In this document: piece after piece, positions 54,646 to 64,000 of the stretch
Layout of the letters: each line of letters starts with the position of its first letter
Numbering within the stretch: position 1 is the first letter of the stretch
Source: Crambe crambe
Lineage: Eukaryota; Porifera; Demospongiae; Poecilosclerida; Crambeidae
Reading direction: 5' to 3'
DNA: 64,000 nt
NCBI GenBank assembly: GCA_963924555.1
Contig: OZ004582.1
Location: 1,116,001-1,180,000 of the forward strand
Position numbers and translations under genes: made by a program
Notes under the pieces: model-generated
The model's database searches: none
The model's input: the letters and a program-made list of their open reading frames with translations, nothing else
What the model was told of the DNA's origin: nothing

Positions 54646-54849
54646 AGAGCCAGCTATGCACTACACCGAGGCTTTGCTTTCATTTTCTACTGCAACTCAT
54701 TAAGGAAGAAATACCGCTTACCAAACTCATCAAGCTGCTCTGCCTCACTGAAAATTCTGCCTGCATTTTCAGAATCCTATGGGGGCAGAGATTGTCCAGT
54801 CTGGAGACTCCATAGACAATGCATATGCATTGATTCCAGCTTCTATACA

Positions 54850-55043
54850 GCTGAGGATTTACAATCGTACTCACCAATAGCCATAATTTTCCCAGCATAC
54901 TTTGATCTGCCCATCTTCACTTCACAGACATCACCCACGTTAGAACCTACCACAATATGATCGCACAACCGTTGTGCGGCAGTACTACGGAAACAGAACG
55001 GGAATTTTTTTATGACCGCTACTGTAGTAGTATTTAGTTTCAT
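54850..55043 (-). CDS. Small Tudor-like C-terminal exon
   Basis: The minus frame reads FRSTAAQRLCDHIVVGSNVG and DVCEVKMGRSKYAGKIMAIG, followed by E before GTAAGT-like sequence. GDxCEVKxxxxKYxGKIxxIG is a small beta-barrel pattern seen in several animal TE-linked genes. A following block (54,840-54,690) is open but unrecognised. Confidence 0.35.
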
Positions 55044-55044
55044 C

Positions 55045-55569
55045 TGCTGTGGTGCCCCTCAGGGTAAATTGGGCTTCCAGAAACTTGGTAGCTTGAGTGA
55101 AACAGCTTGTTCTTCTCGAGCCATAGTAAAATCAAAATGGACGTCAGGGTCACCAATATAGTGGCTTATTTTTATAACTCAACTTTGATTGATCATAGCC
55201 CTTTCAAACTTGGTGAGCTTATTCCATGATTGATTACAGACAAACAGACAAAAAAGTTACCATGGCAACAGAATTATGCGTCTGTTTCTTTTAATTAGAG
55301 AAATATTTCATTAACATCTATGTACTAATAAAAATTTCCTATAACATCAGAGACACAGGTGCAAGGATTACATTTACAGAAGCAATTCAGGATAAATGCG
55401 ATCATATTTTTGGGCTGAATTTTCTTTGAAAAGCATCAAAAATTATGTACTCATTATAAACCCCTACCAGAAAAATACCACAATCAAATAATTATAATAA
55501 AGAATGAATTATATTTACAAAAAAAATTGATGAAGTTAATGCACTATCCAATACGTCTATGCAATTTTT
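55045..55569. other. No gene seen
   Basis: AT-rich sequence with no supported feature. Confidence 0.4.
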
Positions 55570-57071
55570 TTACATTTTTTTCACATGGTTTTCCAATTCA
55601 GGACCTGCAGCAATTCCTTGTAGGTATCCAAACATATACATCCTAATTTTTCGAAAATGTTTTTTAATGCTTTCCAATGACACTGAGTCAAGGCCATCCG
55701 GAACATTTTTTCTTAGCTTTTCGATAATTTCACAGTGAAACTTGGGCAGAAGCATGCAAATATGACTGACCTTGGTCATGTAGATAATGTTCAATCTTAG
55801 ATTTTTCTTCCTTGAAATCAGAATGGCTTGCAAGCTCTTTATCCAATTTCATATTCTTTGTATTTATCCCCCTTTCTTTGAGTACTTAAATTAGGCCTTT
55901 AGGTATACCAATGTTGAAAACAAGTTGCTGTACTTTACCGCATTATCAGCTGTTTTCCACCAGGTTTTGCGTTCATTTTATGTGCATTAAGAGCATTATT
56001 GGCATATGCAGAACTGTTGATCGAATATCCAAACCAATCGATACCCCTGTGAACGCTTCAGCAATCACAGCAGCATCTTTGATTTGAGTCATAAACTTTT
56101 CAGAATTCACTCCATACTCAAGGAATGCTTGTGCCCGGCGGTTAATAGAACGATTCTTTTTCACAGCTTCTCAGTTAATTGTAAATATCCACCATGTTCC
56201 TCAATAAAATCGGATACCGTAATTCCACTATCTCTACTTTTAGGCCTCAGAACTTGCATATCTTTTTCCCCCAAATGTTTTCTGATCATCATCAGCTTAA
56301 AATGTTGATTCATCATGAAAAATAACCATGGTTTTCTCAATTTGCTCATCAGTTAGAGGTTCAAGATCTGATGGTAGGCTCTCAGCAGCTTCAGGAGTGA
56401 TTGCATTATTCTTGTTTAGAAAACCAAGACCTACCATTTTTCTTAAAAATTTCCCCTGATATTCTGACCTTTCATGACCATCACAATAAGTGCCCTTTTT
56501 ATGATCAAGGATTCTGAAACCCAAGTGGCGCAACCATTTTCGGGCAGTTTCTGTACTAACTGTACAAGGATGTTTTCCCTTAAACAAACTTAGCCCTCCA
56601 ATCCCTGATTGTACGCTCACCTTTACCACGAACATCGCCAATCAATTGGGTAATAAAGTTCATTGTGTAGCAAATGCCACAGTACAACAGAAACAGACTG
56701 TAGTGTATCCCAATCTTGTGACTCAACCCAATCCTTAGCATACACAGAAGTTGCTTCATGTTCATCAAATTCTGAGTCGTCTTGTATTGATGAATTAGCT
56801 GATGATGAAGCATCATTTGGATCCACAGAAAAAGAGTCTCATGGACATCTAAAGCTGAAGAACTAGCAGTAGGTGCTTCAGTAGGGATGGTAAATGATGT
56901 AGCTGAAAAGGAATCCAGACTGTCAGTCTGGTGAGGGGTTCCATCAGAAATTGTACTTGATTCCAAAGACTGGTGCTTTTCTCTTTTAGCCTCTCTTACT
57001 TTAGCTCTTTGGAGGCATTCTTCAACACTGAATATACTATCTTTCAAGGTGGTCATACTCTCCTCCCTCAA
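55570..57071 (-). pseudogene. DDE transposase of the LPKFHCE (IS630/Tc1-related) type, frameshifted
   Basis: Minus-strand order: a basic N-terminal helix SVEECLQRAKVREAKREKHQ (57,020); a linker; the HTH-like RTIRDWRAKF; TVSTETARKWLRHLGFRILD, KKGTYCDGHERSEYQGKFLR and MVGLGFLNKNNA (56,560-56,420); IEKTMVIFHDESTF, carrying the first aspartate (56,300); SGITVSDFIEEHGGYLQLTE; a damaged middle; then CMLLPKFHCEI (carrying the catalytic glutamate region) and LDSVSLESIKKHFRKIRMYM. Stops and frameshifts are present. Such genes occur in fungi and invertebrates. Confidence 0.7.
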
Positions 57072-57726
57072 GACAACAAAACATCCTTCAGCTATAGGCT
57101 ACAAAGTATTCATTGCATAGATCCCCTTGTGTTGTCCGGAGGATTCTGACTGTCCGGGATCCTCCCCCTCGACACCAAGAGATATCAGTGTTGTTTGGAA
57201 GATCCTGACTGTCCTGGATCCTCCCATGGTGTCCCAGTTCATGGAGGGATATCAGTGTTGTTCAGACTGTCCGGGATCCTCCCATGGTGTCCCACCCACG
57301 TAGCAAACTTTAGACCAATACAATCAAATAAAGCACAAATTGTACTTGATTCCAAAGACTGGTGCTTTTCTCTTTTAGCCTCTCTTACTTTAGCTCTTTG
57401 GAGGCATTCTTCAACACTGAATATACTATCTTTCAAGGTGGTCATACTCTCCTCCCTCAAGACAACAAAACATCCTTCAGCTATAGGCTACAAAGTATTC
57501 ATTGCATAGATCCCCTTGTGTTGTCCGGAGGATTCTGACTGTCCGGGATCCTCCCCCTCGACACCAAGAGATATCAGTGTTGTTTGGAAGATCCTGACTG
57601 TCCTGGATCCTCCCATGGTGTCCCAGTTCATGGAGGGATATCAGTGTTGTTCAGACTGTCCGGGATCCTCCCATGGTGTCCCACCCACGTAGCAAACTTT
57701 AGACCAATACAATCAAATAAAGCACA
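56949..57726. repeat. Two perfect tandem copies of a 389-bp unit
   Basis: The unit starts TTGTACTTGATTCCAAAGAC and ends CAATCAAATAAAGCAC. Copies begin at 56,951 and 57,340 and appear identical. Each contains the first 40 codons of the LPKFHCE-type transposase plus upstream GACTGTCCGGGATCCTCCCA repeats, so the 5' end of the gene is duplicated. Confidence 0.9.
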
Positions 57727-58263
57727 CTAAAGTGGTTCATATTACTTACTGCTGGTCCCATTCCTGGCTATAATAACCATCAGTATTTTAAAGAATGAAA
57801 CTGCTTGGCAAACCTGATTAAATAATGGGTCACTGTGAGGCTGAAGTTAGTGTTTCCTCCAGTATATTAGATGCAGGGTCCACCCTGTTTGGATAAAGGC
57901 AGTCCCACAATTTGAAATACAGGTCCTATAACCATTAAGGGGTGCCATCAGATGTGTACAGAATGATGATTTGGGAACAACAGTTTTGGATCTGAATCAA
58001 GAAGAGCAACAACTCTTACCACAACTATGCGCCTATCACCAACCAAAAGAACCAAAGGTACATACTACCTATAAGAAGAAATAACCAAGTTGAGAAGAAG
58101 AAACATTTACAAACAAACAAGAACATAGTATACTATAGCTAGCTATAATGATTAGTTCTTTTCATTGAGATTCACATCAGACTTTCCAGCATATACTATA
58201 GTGGATTTTCAGGCTGTCCAATAGGCTCAATGGCCTTATCATCCTCAGATACAACGAATCTCT
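57727..58263. other. No gene seen
   Basis: Unassigned sequence between two minus-strand TE genes. Confidence 0.4.
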
Positions 58264-59700
58264 TCACATACTGAAGTATAACTGCAACATACTTGCATCA
58301 GGATGAGACTTCCTCATCTGACGAGCCTGTACTGCATACTTTACTTGAAAGCGGCCAGTATAACGTAATGCATTGGTTGTGTATGGATTCCGGGGCCAAA
58401 ATTGTAAACGGATCCATTCTTCAGATGGTTTGGTATTGTCTGAAAATTGCTTAGCTAGACGCTCACTTATAATTTCACGCAGGTCCCTAACAGAAATAGC
58501 AATTGGAAGGTAAAGAGTGTTACCATGTCTACGCTCATTGACAGGAGTGACAATCTCATCCAGATACTTTTGCAGCTCTGTCCAAAAGTCTTCAAATGAT
58601 GATGCTACTTTACCATTATTTTTTCTCAGATCAATTATAACTTCTGGATCTTCAAGCTCCAATAATGCCTTGGCAACCCTCTCATCAACCGCCTGTTCAA
58701 ATATAGAAGTTGCCGCTGAACTATCATGGACTAATTCTTTAAACATGTGACGGAGAATACCAATGGGTGCATTGTCGAGTGCAGTTAAAGTTGGATCCTC
58801 AGGGGAGTCTGCAGGTAAATGCCAAACAAAGGTCATGCTCCCGAGACTATTGCCATGTGAGTAGCGTAGCGATACATCTTGACTTCAAACTCCAGTTGTA
58901 GTTTATCGAGCCAGTGTTTACGTATGAATCTATCTGAGGGTCACATTTAGCCACAGAGCTACGAACCTCTAGCAGAATGTTTTCTTCCACTTGCCGTATT
59001 GGCAAGAGAGAAGAATGTGCCAACTTCATTGACTCATTGCAGATAGCAGCAGTATTTTCTCATTACTTCAACCAATGACAACACTTCAGAATGAAGTGTT
59101 AAAACGGGGGTTATGGCTCCATGGCTGGGACAGGATAGAGGAAAGTGTTTGAACATGCCTATCAAGTTCAGTATGGGTAATTTAAGGTCGCTTTTTTTTT
59201 CCTCCTCCAGTCATTATATCCCTTAAACTTTGCAAAAGGCCCAGTGATTTCTAATGATCGATCCTTGAAACGGTCATGTTGGGGATCTAAATACCAAAGG
59301 GTTGAGGCTATGCTTTTCACACAACGTTCCCCTACAGTCTTGACTGTATCTGGTGCCCATCCCACATTCCAAGAAGCAAGCAAGTCAATGAGGTCATTGC
59401 ATCAAGCTGGACTTCATGTTGCTTGCCTTCGCCAATCTTCACACTGGCAACCTGCTTTTCTGCAAAGAGCTCTCCTTCTATTTGAGAGAGTAGCTGTCCA
59501 AATGACTGCTCTTCGAAACACTGCACTATTTTCGACCCGAACAGCACTTTTGAGCCAGAAATCACTTTGCAAATTTGAGGCCATGTTTTGATCACGTGAT
59601 TGGAATTTTTGATCATGTGATTGAAAATTTTTTTTCCAAAGCGCAAAATTTTTGCCCGCTGGGCTCGAGCAACAGAAATTTGGTCTGGCCTAATGAACAA
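58264..59700 (-). pseudogene. Unnamed animal TE protein (VIIDLRKNN...ERRH family)
   Basis: The well-preserved 190-codon block (58,836-58,264) reads LELEDPEVIIDLRKNNGKVA, FEDFWTELQKYLDEIVTPVN, ERRHGNTLYLPIAISVRDLR, WIRLQFWPRNPYTTNALRY and ARQMRKSHPDASM. Recurrent sponge and cnidarian proteins share this pattern; no function is known to me. Upstream blocks on the same strand (59,029-58,847; 59,383-59,168 with TLWYLDPQHDRFKDRSLEI; 59,700-59,332) may be more 5' exons in broken frames. The call rests on the first block. Confidence 0.5.
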
Positions 59701-60399
59701 CTGGGAGACGTGTCCCTATTCATGGATTAATTTTTTTTGGAAAGAATGAGCAGCCATTGCACTCCCGCAGAAGAGTCTGAAGGCGGATAAGCTTGTCTTT
59801 TGTAAGGTGTACTCAAAGACATGGGTGTCTATCAGGATGGCAAGGAAGCTTGCAAGGGTTGCCGGACCTTCGGTCTTATGGGCCACTACAGGGATATTTA
59901 GTTGGAATACCATTGTTTACAAAGTTAGATCTATTCATTAGCTATTGGCTGACTTCAATATCCTGTCTTAAAGCGCTTCCCGCTAACCTAAGGACCTCCT
60001 ACAACAAGGTGACTTGGGATTTGTTGTGAAGTTGGTTACTAAGACCACTGCGCATTGTTAAGTGGTATGAGCTTTTTTTCTATGCGCAAGCTTGTAAAAT
60101 GTACTTAGATAGTTGCTAAATAGGTACTGGGTTTAGAAACAATACCAGAAGTTTTGTTTGGAGTGGAGCCAGGTTACCAAGGTAAAATCGATTAATTATC
60201 ACTTATATCTACGGGTGAAAATAATTAAATGCTAAGTGCTGGGGAAAACGGCTGTGTTAACTGCGCGTGCCGCTTGTGGATCAGTATGGTTTCAATCCTG
60301 AGCGCACACGCTGTAGTAGTTCAAATGATCACCAGTTCCTCTATGCTAGTAATATCTACAGTTGACGATCTATATCTCTATTGGACATGTTTTCTAGAA
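59701..60399. other. No gene seen
   Basis: Unassigned; two short plus ORFs (59,793 and 60,229) have no recognisable features. Confidence 0.35.
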
Positions 60400-60830
60400 G
60401 AGGGGTTGATTAAGACCCATGGCCATTACTCCCTGAAAAGATAAGTTGTGTTCTGTTCCAATGGCCTCTAAACTATATCTGCACTTATATCTCTATTCCT
60501 AGTTGAGAATCTGTGGCCGTTACTCTCCGAGAATCATTGTGGCCGTTACTCTCCAAAACATAGGCGCCGGAATAGGGTGGGCAGGGGCAGCTATGGCCTC
60601 CCACTTAGCAAATGCAATATTCGTAATGGTCGTCATAGACTGGCTAGCTAGCTAGTATGGCTTCTAGTTCAGAGATATCTGTGGTTACTCATCTAAGCAA
60701 AATCAACCAAGCAAGTTTACTTTTCCCAAGAGCAAAAAAGACAATTCACACAATTTACACAATTTGAAATGAATTTGTGCATAGCTCAGTACATTGTCAA
60801 CATTTGGTGAATTCTTAATTGAAGTAGAGA

Positions 60831-60863
<33 letters not shown>

Positions 60864-61500
60864 TGTTGTAGAAATTGTAGGAAATAATTATAGGTTATCG
60901 GAAGGCCTCCCCACTTAAAAATTCCTTCCGGCGCCTATGCAAAAAGATTAGTAGTGTTCTGTTCCAATGGTCACCAGTATGAACTATATCTGCACTTGAC
61001 ATTTTATATCCATTCCTAGTTGAGAAAGATTATTTTCTAGAAGATAAGGACACATGACTGTTACTCTACAAAAAGATAAGGTGCGTTCTGTTCCAGTTGT
61101 CAGAAGAGGGGTTGATTAAGGATTCATGGCTGTTGTTCCAATGGTCACCAGTAAGTATCCTATATGCTAGTTCGCACTTAATGATCTATTCTAGAAGAGG
61201 GGTTGATTAAGGACCCATAGCCGTTACTCCCCCCCCCCCCCCCAAAAAAAAAAAAGGTTCAAATGGTCATAAGTATCCTCTATGCTAGTACAAACTACAT
61301 CTGCACTTGACGATCTGTATCTCTATTCTAGTTGTGGAAGAGGGGTTGCCATGGCCATTACTCTCCAAAGCATTCTGTTCCCATGCTCACCAGTATCTTC
61401 TATGCTATATCACTATTCCTAGTTGAGAAATCACTGAAGATTAAGGACCCATGCTACAATGATCAGGACTTAAGTTCTCCCTGAAGAGGACATGAAATCT
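60400..61500 (+). repeat. Long diverged tandem repeat with (TA)n and C/A tracts
   Basis: Phrases such as GAAGAGGGGTTGATTAAG, CCATGGCCATTACTC, TTCTGTTCCAATGGTCACCA and CTATATCTGCACTTGA recur five or more times with variable spacing. A (TA)n run lies at about 60,834-60,860, and a C14-A12 compound tract at about 61,220-61,254. Confidence 0.75.
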
Positions 61501-61749
61501 GACTCCACAAAATATTATATGTTAATAATTAACATGGCATACCCTTGAAATGCACTCTTAATCGCATACCTTTGAACACATGGTACCCATGCACTGGCTA
61601 CCATAGCCACCCCATTACTTGTGGAATGCCTGTGTCCAGGACACCAGAATACCATACACATTTCCACCCCGCTGAATACTATGAATTGTGGCATAAACAT
61701 TAATGAGTTGTGCAATCATCAACTATTATTACTTCCTGCGAGTCATCTA

Positions 61750-63492
61750 GTGTGTATTGTCTATAGCTGGCTCTAGCATGGTGGCAGCGTCTTCACTAGT
61801 CTTTAAACTCGGTTCAGAGAGTTGAGTTCTTGGAAGACAATATTTCTCATCTAGAAACCTGAAATAAAAGCCTTTGAGTTTTGCTCTTCTTTGAACTTTG
61901 ATAACCTGCTTGATAGATCCCCAATGATTGCAAGATCCCGGCCATAATCTATAAAGTGACAATGACTGTGAAATTAACAATAAACTATGTACCTACGGCT
62001 AGCATTACACTGACTGTCTTGGACAAAATTATAACAGTGCAGAGCTTATACCAGCTCACAATAAACCACTGGTGCTCATAATTCAATTCCTATAGAGCAG
62101 TGAAACTCTTTGAAAGTAGCATTATTTTTAGATACAAGGTTGTTTCAACAAGAATTTCAAATAACTTCTAAGCAACGACTTCAAATGCCTAGGAAAAGAG
62201 TGGTTGGAATATTGTACATTCAGACTTTCCCAATCATGCCACCTATATAATTCATAAAAAAACATGACCTGTAACTATCTTACAATTTAGTAGCCATTAA
62301 AATCATGGCCATTACTAACCTGATAATATGTACCACTACGAGTAGACCGTTTGCCTACAATCACTGCCATCACACCTTCTTCAGCACAGTATCTGGAACC
62401 GATTTTGGGTGTGTTCATGCAGCCTGTTTTCACCACCCCATCCAAACCTTCATACTCCATATACCCTGCATCCCTGGCTTTACACACATCCCTACAATTC
62501 TTACAGTTCCCATCAAACACTAAAACTGTGCCACAACCAGTGACTGAGCATCGGTGATCTTAAAAATAATAATAAAAAATAAAAAAAAACTCGCAGTAGT
62601 TACATTGTTTGTGTGTATCTTACTGGAGTAAAACTTCATGAATGCCTTGTGGTAGACAGGAGTGATTTCTTTCAATGTTTGGTTTAAGGATTGCCCAAAG
62701 ACTATATCATTAATCATTGATGGGTACCATAGAGCAATTTGATTGCATGCAAACTTAAAGTGGGCATCTTCTAGCCTTCTACGATCCAATAGTTGCCTGT
62801 TATGTAATAAATGATCATGATCATCACTAGTTAATTACTTTCCCCCATAACCATACCTAATCATATCTGGGCCGGCACATACCCCTTTGTCATAATGGAC
62901 TTCATTGTAAATTTCAGCTCTCTGCTTGTAGCTGATTTGCCCAATAAGTACTTCAATAACGAAGTGGCTATAGCAGTTTCTCTAGTTGAAATGAAGTAAG
63001 AAAGGTCTGTGCAATTATCATTGTAGTGTATGAGAGAATCAGATAGAAAGACCTTTTAGAGCAATACTTGTGATAGTGTGTTGCTGGAACTGTTCCCAGA
63101 TTGTCATCATAGACGACTATAGATGAAGGTTTATCTGATCGCACAATTAAACTGCTGTTACATATGATGCAGATCTCTGTTGCACTTAGTAGGACTAATC
63201 CAAGTGGTTTATTTTTCGGTGGGATCAATGTAAGCATCAGTTCTTTTTGAAGCTCTTGATCTGTGCTGAAAGCTTCCTCATCTAAACTTTTCAAGTTATC
63301 CATAAGAATTCGAGCTTGATTTGGAGTTAAATCAGTTCGTTTAGTAATAGTCTCCTTAGAGTTGATGTGTCTTTGATAAGCTTTGAAAACAGGCTTCTGA
63401 GCCCTTGAAAAAGCAAAGTTGGGCAAGGTCGAGGCGACCAATCCCAAACGTGGCACAACCAGTAAGTATTTCTTATTATACATTGTACACAC
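61750..63492 (-). CDS. CxC5/CxC6-type cysteine-cluster protein, copy 2
   Basis: Exons on the minus strand: 63,470-63,050 with QARILMDNLKSLDEEAFSTD, LGLVLLSATEICIICNSSLI and SIVVYDDNLGTVPATHYHKY with CSKR; about 63,000-62,860 with FISTRETA and ISYKQRAEIYNEVHYDKGVC; 62,795-62,640 with LLDRRRLEDAHFKFACNQIA; 62,555-62,320 with HRCSVTGCGTVLVFDGNCKN, CRDVCKARD and GVVKTGCMNTPKIGSRYCAE; a downstream exon near 61,950-61,865 (LWPGSCNHWGSIKQ) may belong. It aligns with copy 1 at 37.8-38.9 kb in the same exon order. The first cluster is damaged (a frameshift after CSKR). This copy keeps the full C-terminal Cys set lost from copy 1. Confidence 0.55.
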
Positions 63493-63744
63493 AGATTCGT
63501 ACTGTTTTCAACCTTAGATAATATTACATTCTATTTTTCATAGATTTACAAATTTCACAAAGCTGAAGTCCCCACAGGGGAGGAAGAGTTAACGAAGTTT
63601 GGGGATAAACTGTTTGTCATTGGTGGAGTATAAGGAAGCACTGGAGCAACCAGATATAACAATGTAATATTAATATTTATTAGTAGCTATTCATGTGAAT
63701 CACTTATAGCTTACTTACAGGATATTTCAATTTACATTTGGATC

Positions 63745-63900
63745 AATTGTCCCTGGAGAGAGCAGGGACTGTCAGATGTGCCCTGACATCCATGGAATAT
63801 CTGGTTGGAGTGACAATCCCTGGAGAGAGCAGGGACTGTCAGATGTGCCCTGACATCCGTGGAATAACTGACACGGGTGTGTTGGAGTGACAATCCCTGG
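63745..63900 (+). repeat. Tandem repeat, about 75-80-bp unit, two copies
   Basis: TCCCTGGAGAGAGCAGGGAC, TGTCAGATGTGCCCTGACAT and CTGG-TGTTGGAGTGACAA occur twice. Both GGGACTGTC and TGCCCTGACA are partly self-complementary. Confidence 0.85.
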
Positions 63901-64000
63901 GTCACTGTAAAAGCCGCGAGAACGCGCGCTTAAAGCGTGCTTAGCAACCGTCCGTGTCACGATCAGTAAGTGCAACTGACCAGCTAACTTCACGGGCTTA

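Noticed and set aside
54607-54960. 117-codon plus ORF
   Set aside because: It overlaps the Tudor-like minus exon and the tandem duplication, and shows no protein-like motif.
59332-60029. Plus-strand ORFs at 59.2-60.0 kb
   Set aside because: They lie opposite protein-like minus-strand blocks or in unassigned sequence and carry no motif.
1-64000. tRNA or rRNA genes
   Set aside because: I looked for GGTTCGAATCC-type T-arms and conserved rRNA blocks on both strands by eye and found none that completes a cloverleaf; a tRNA scan would be decisive.

Overview
The window reads as a repeat-dominated stretch of an AT-rich animal genome. There are no operons or ribosome binding sites. Coding blocks are split by short GT-AG introns, and nearly every recognisable protein belongs to a transposable element or TE-associated family. 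The mix (hAT, P-element-like, pogo/Tigger, MULE, Tc1/mariner, Ty3/gypsy, DUF6589, KDZ-associated cysteine-cluster proteins, a RAG1-like-layout protein, DUF3987) and the very small introns suggest a non-bilaterian metazoan, most likely a demosponge. That placement is inference from protein style, not from a marker gene. I see no convincing ordinary host gene, tRNA, rRNA or CRISPR array.

Layout. 1-5.6 kb: minisatellite, hAT remnant, a kinase glycine-loop fragment, a 1-kb fold-back element and a small hypothetical gene. 5.6-10.6 kb: a minus-strand Ty3/gypsy element with LTRs of only 92-94 bp, abutting the 3' part of a second gypsy lineage. 10.6-14.4 kb: decayed LINE-like and Tudor-like pieces and several tandem repeats. 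14.4-24 kb: an integrase-type fragment; a RING/E-domain protein split by a 2.84-kb element with long inverted repeats; a 2.85-kb element with short inverted repeats; another unnamed TE protein. 24-34 kb: hAT, Cys-rich TE ORF, a remarkable array of 33-nt micro-exons leading into a CXC-domain exon, P-element and DUF6589 remnants. 34.36-36.89 kb: a young but internally deleted gypsy element with 193-bp LTRs and a 5-bp target duplication. 37.8-43.1 kb: a CxC5/CxC6-type gene head-to-head with a multi-exon DUF3987 gene whose first intron carries a 2-kb TIR transposon. 43.2-48.7 kb: minisatellite, hAT, pogo/Tigger and hAT tail. 48.9-53.5 kb: a three-level nest (MULE inside a MITE inside a Tc1/mariner gene). 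The MULE is nearly complete, with perfect 52-bp TIRs, a 9-bp target duplication, six exons and one frameshift. 53.6-64 kb: tandem duplications, an LPKFHCE-type DDE transposase, another unnamed TE protein, and a second CxC5/CxC6 gene copy.

How the parts relate. Elements repeatedly land in one another, so relative ages can be read from nesting. The best candidates for undescribed biology are the micro-exon array at 28.29-29.52 kb, the paired CxC5/CxC6-DUF3987 locus with a second CxC5/CxC6 copy at 62 kb, and the intron-bearing MULE with its own promoter-like motifs. Family assignments are from recognition of motifs only; no database search was possible.
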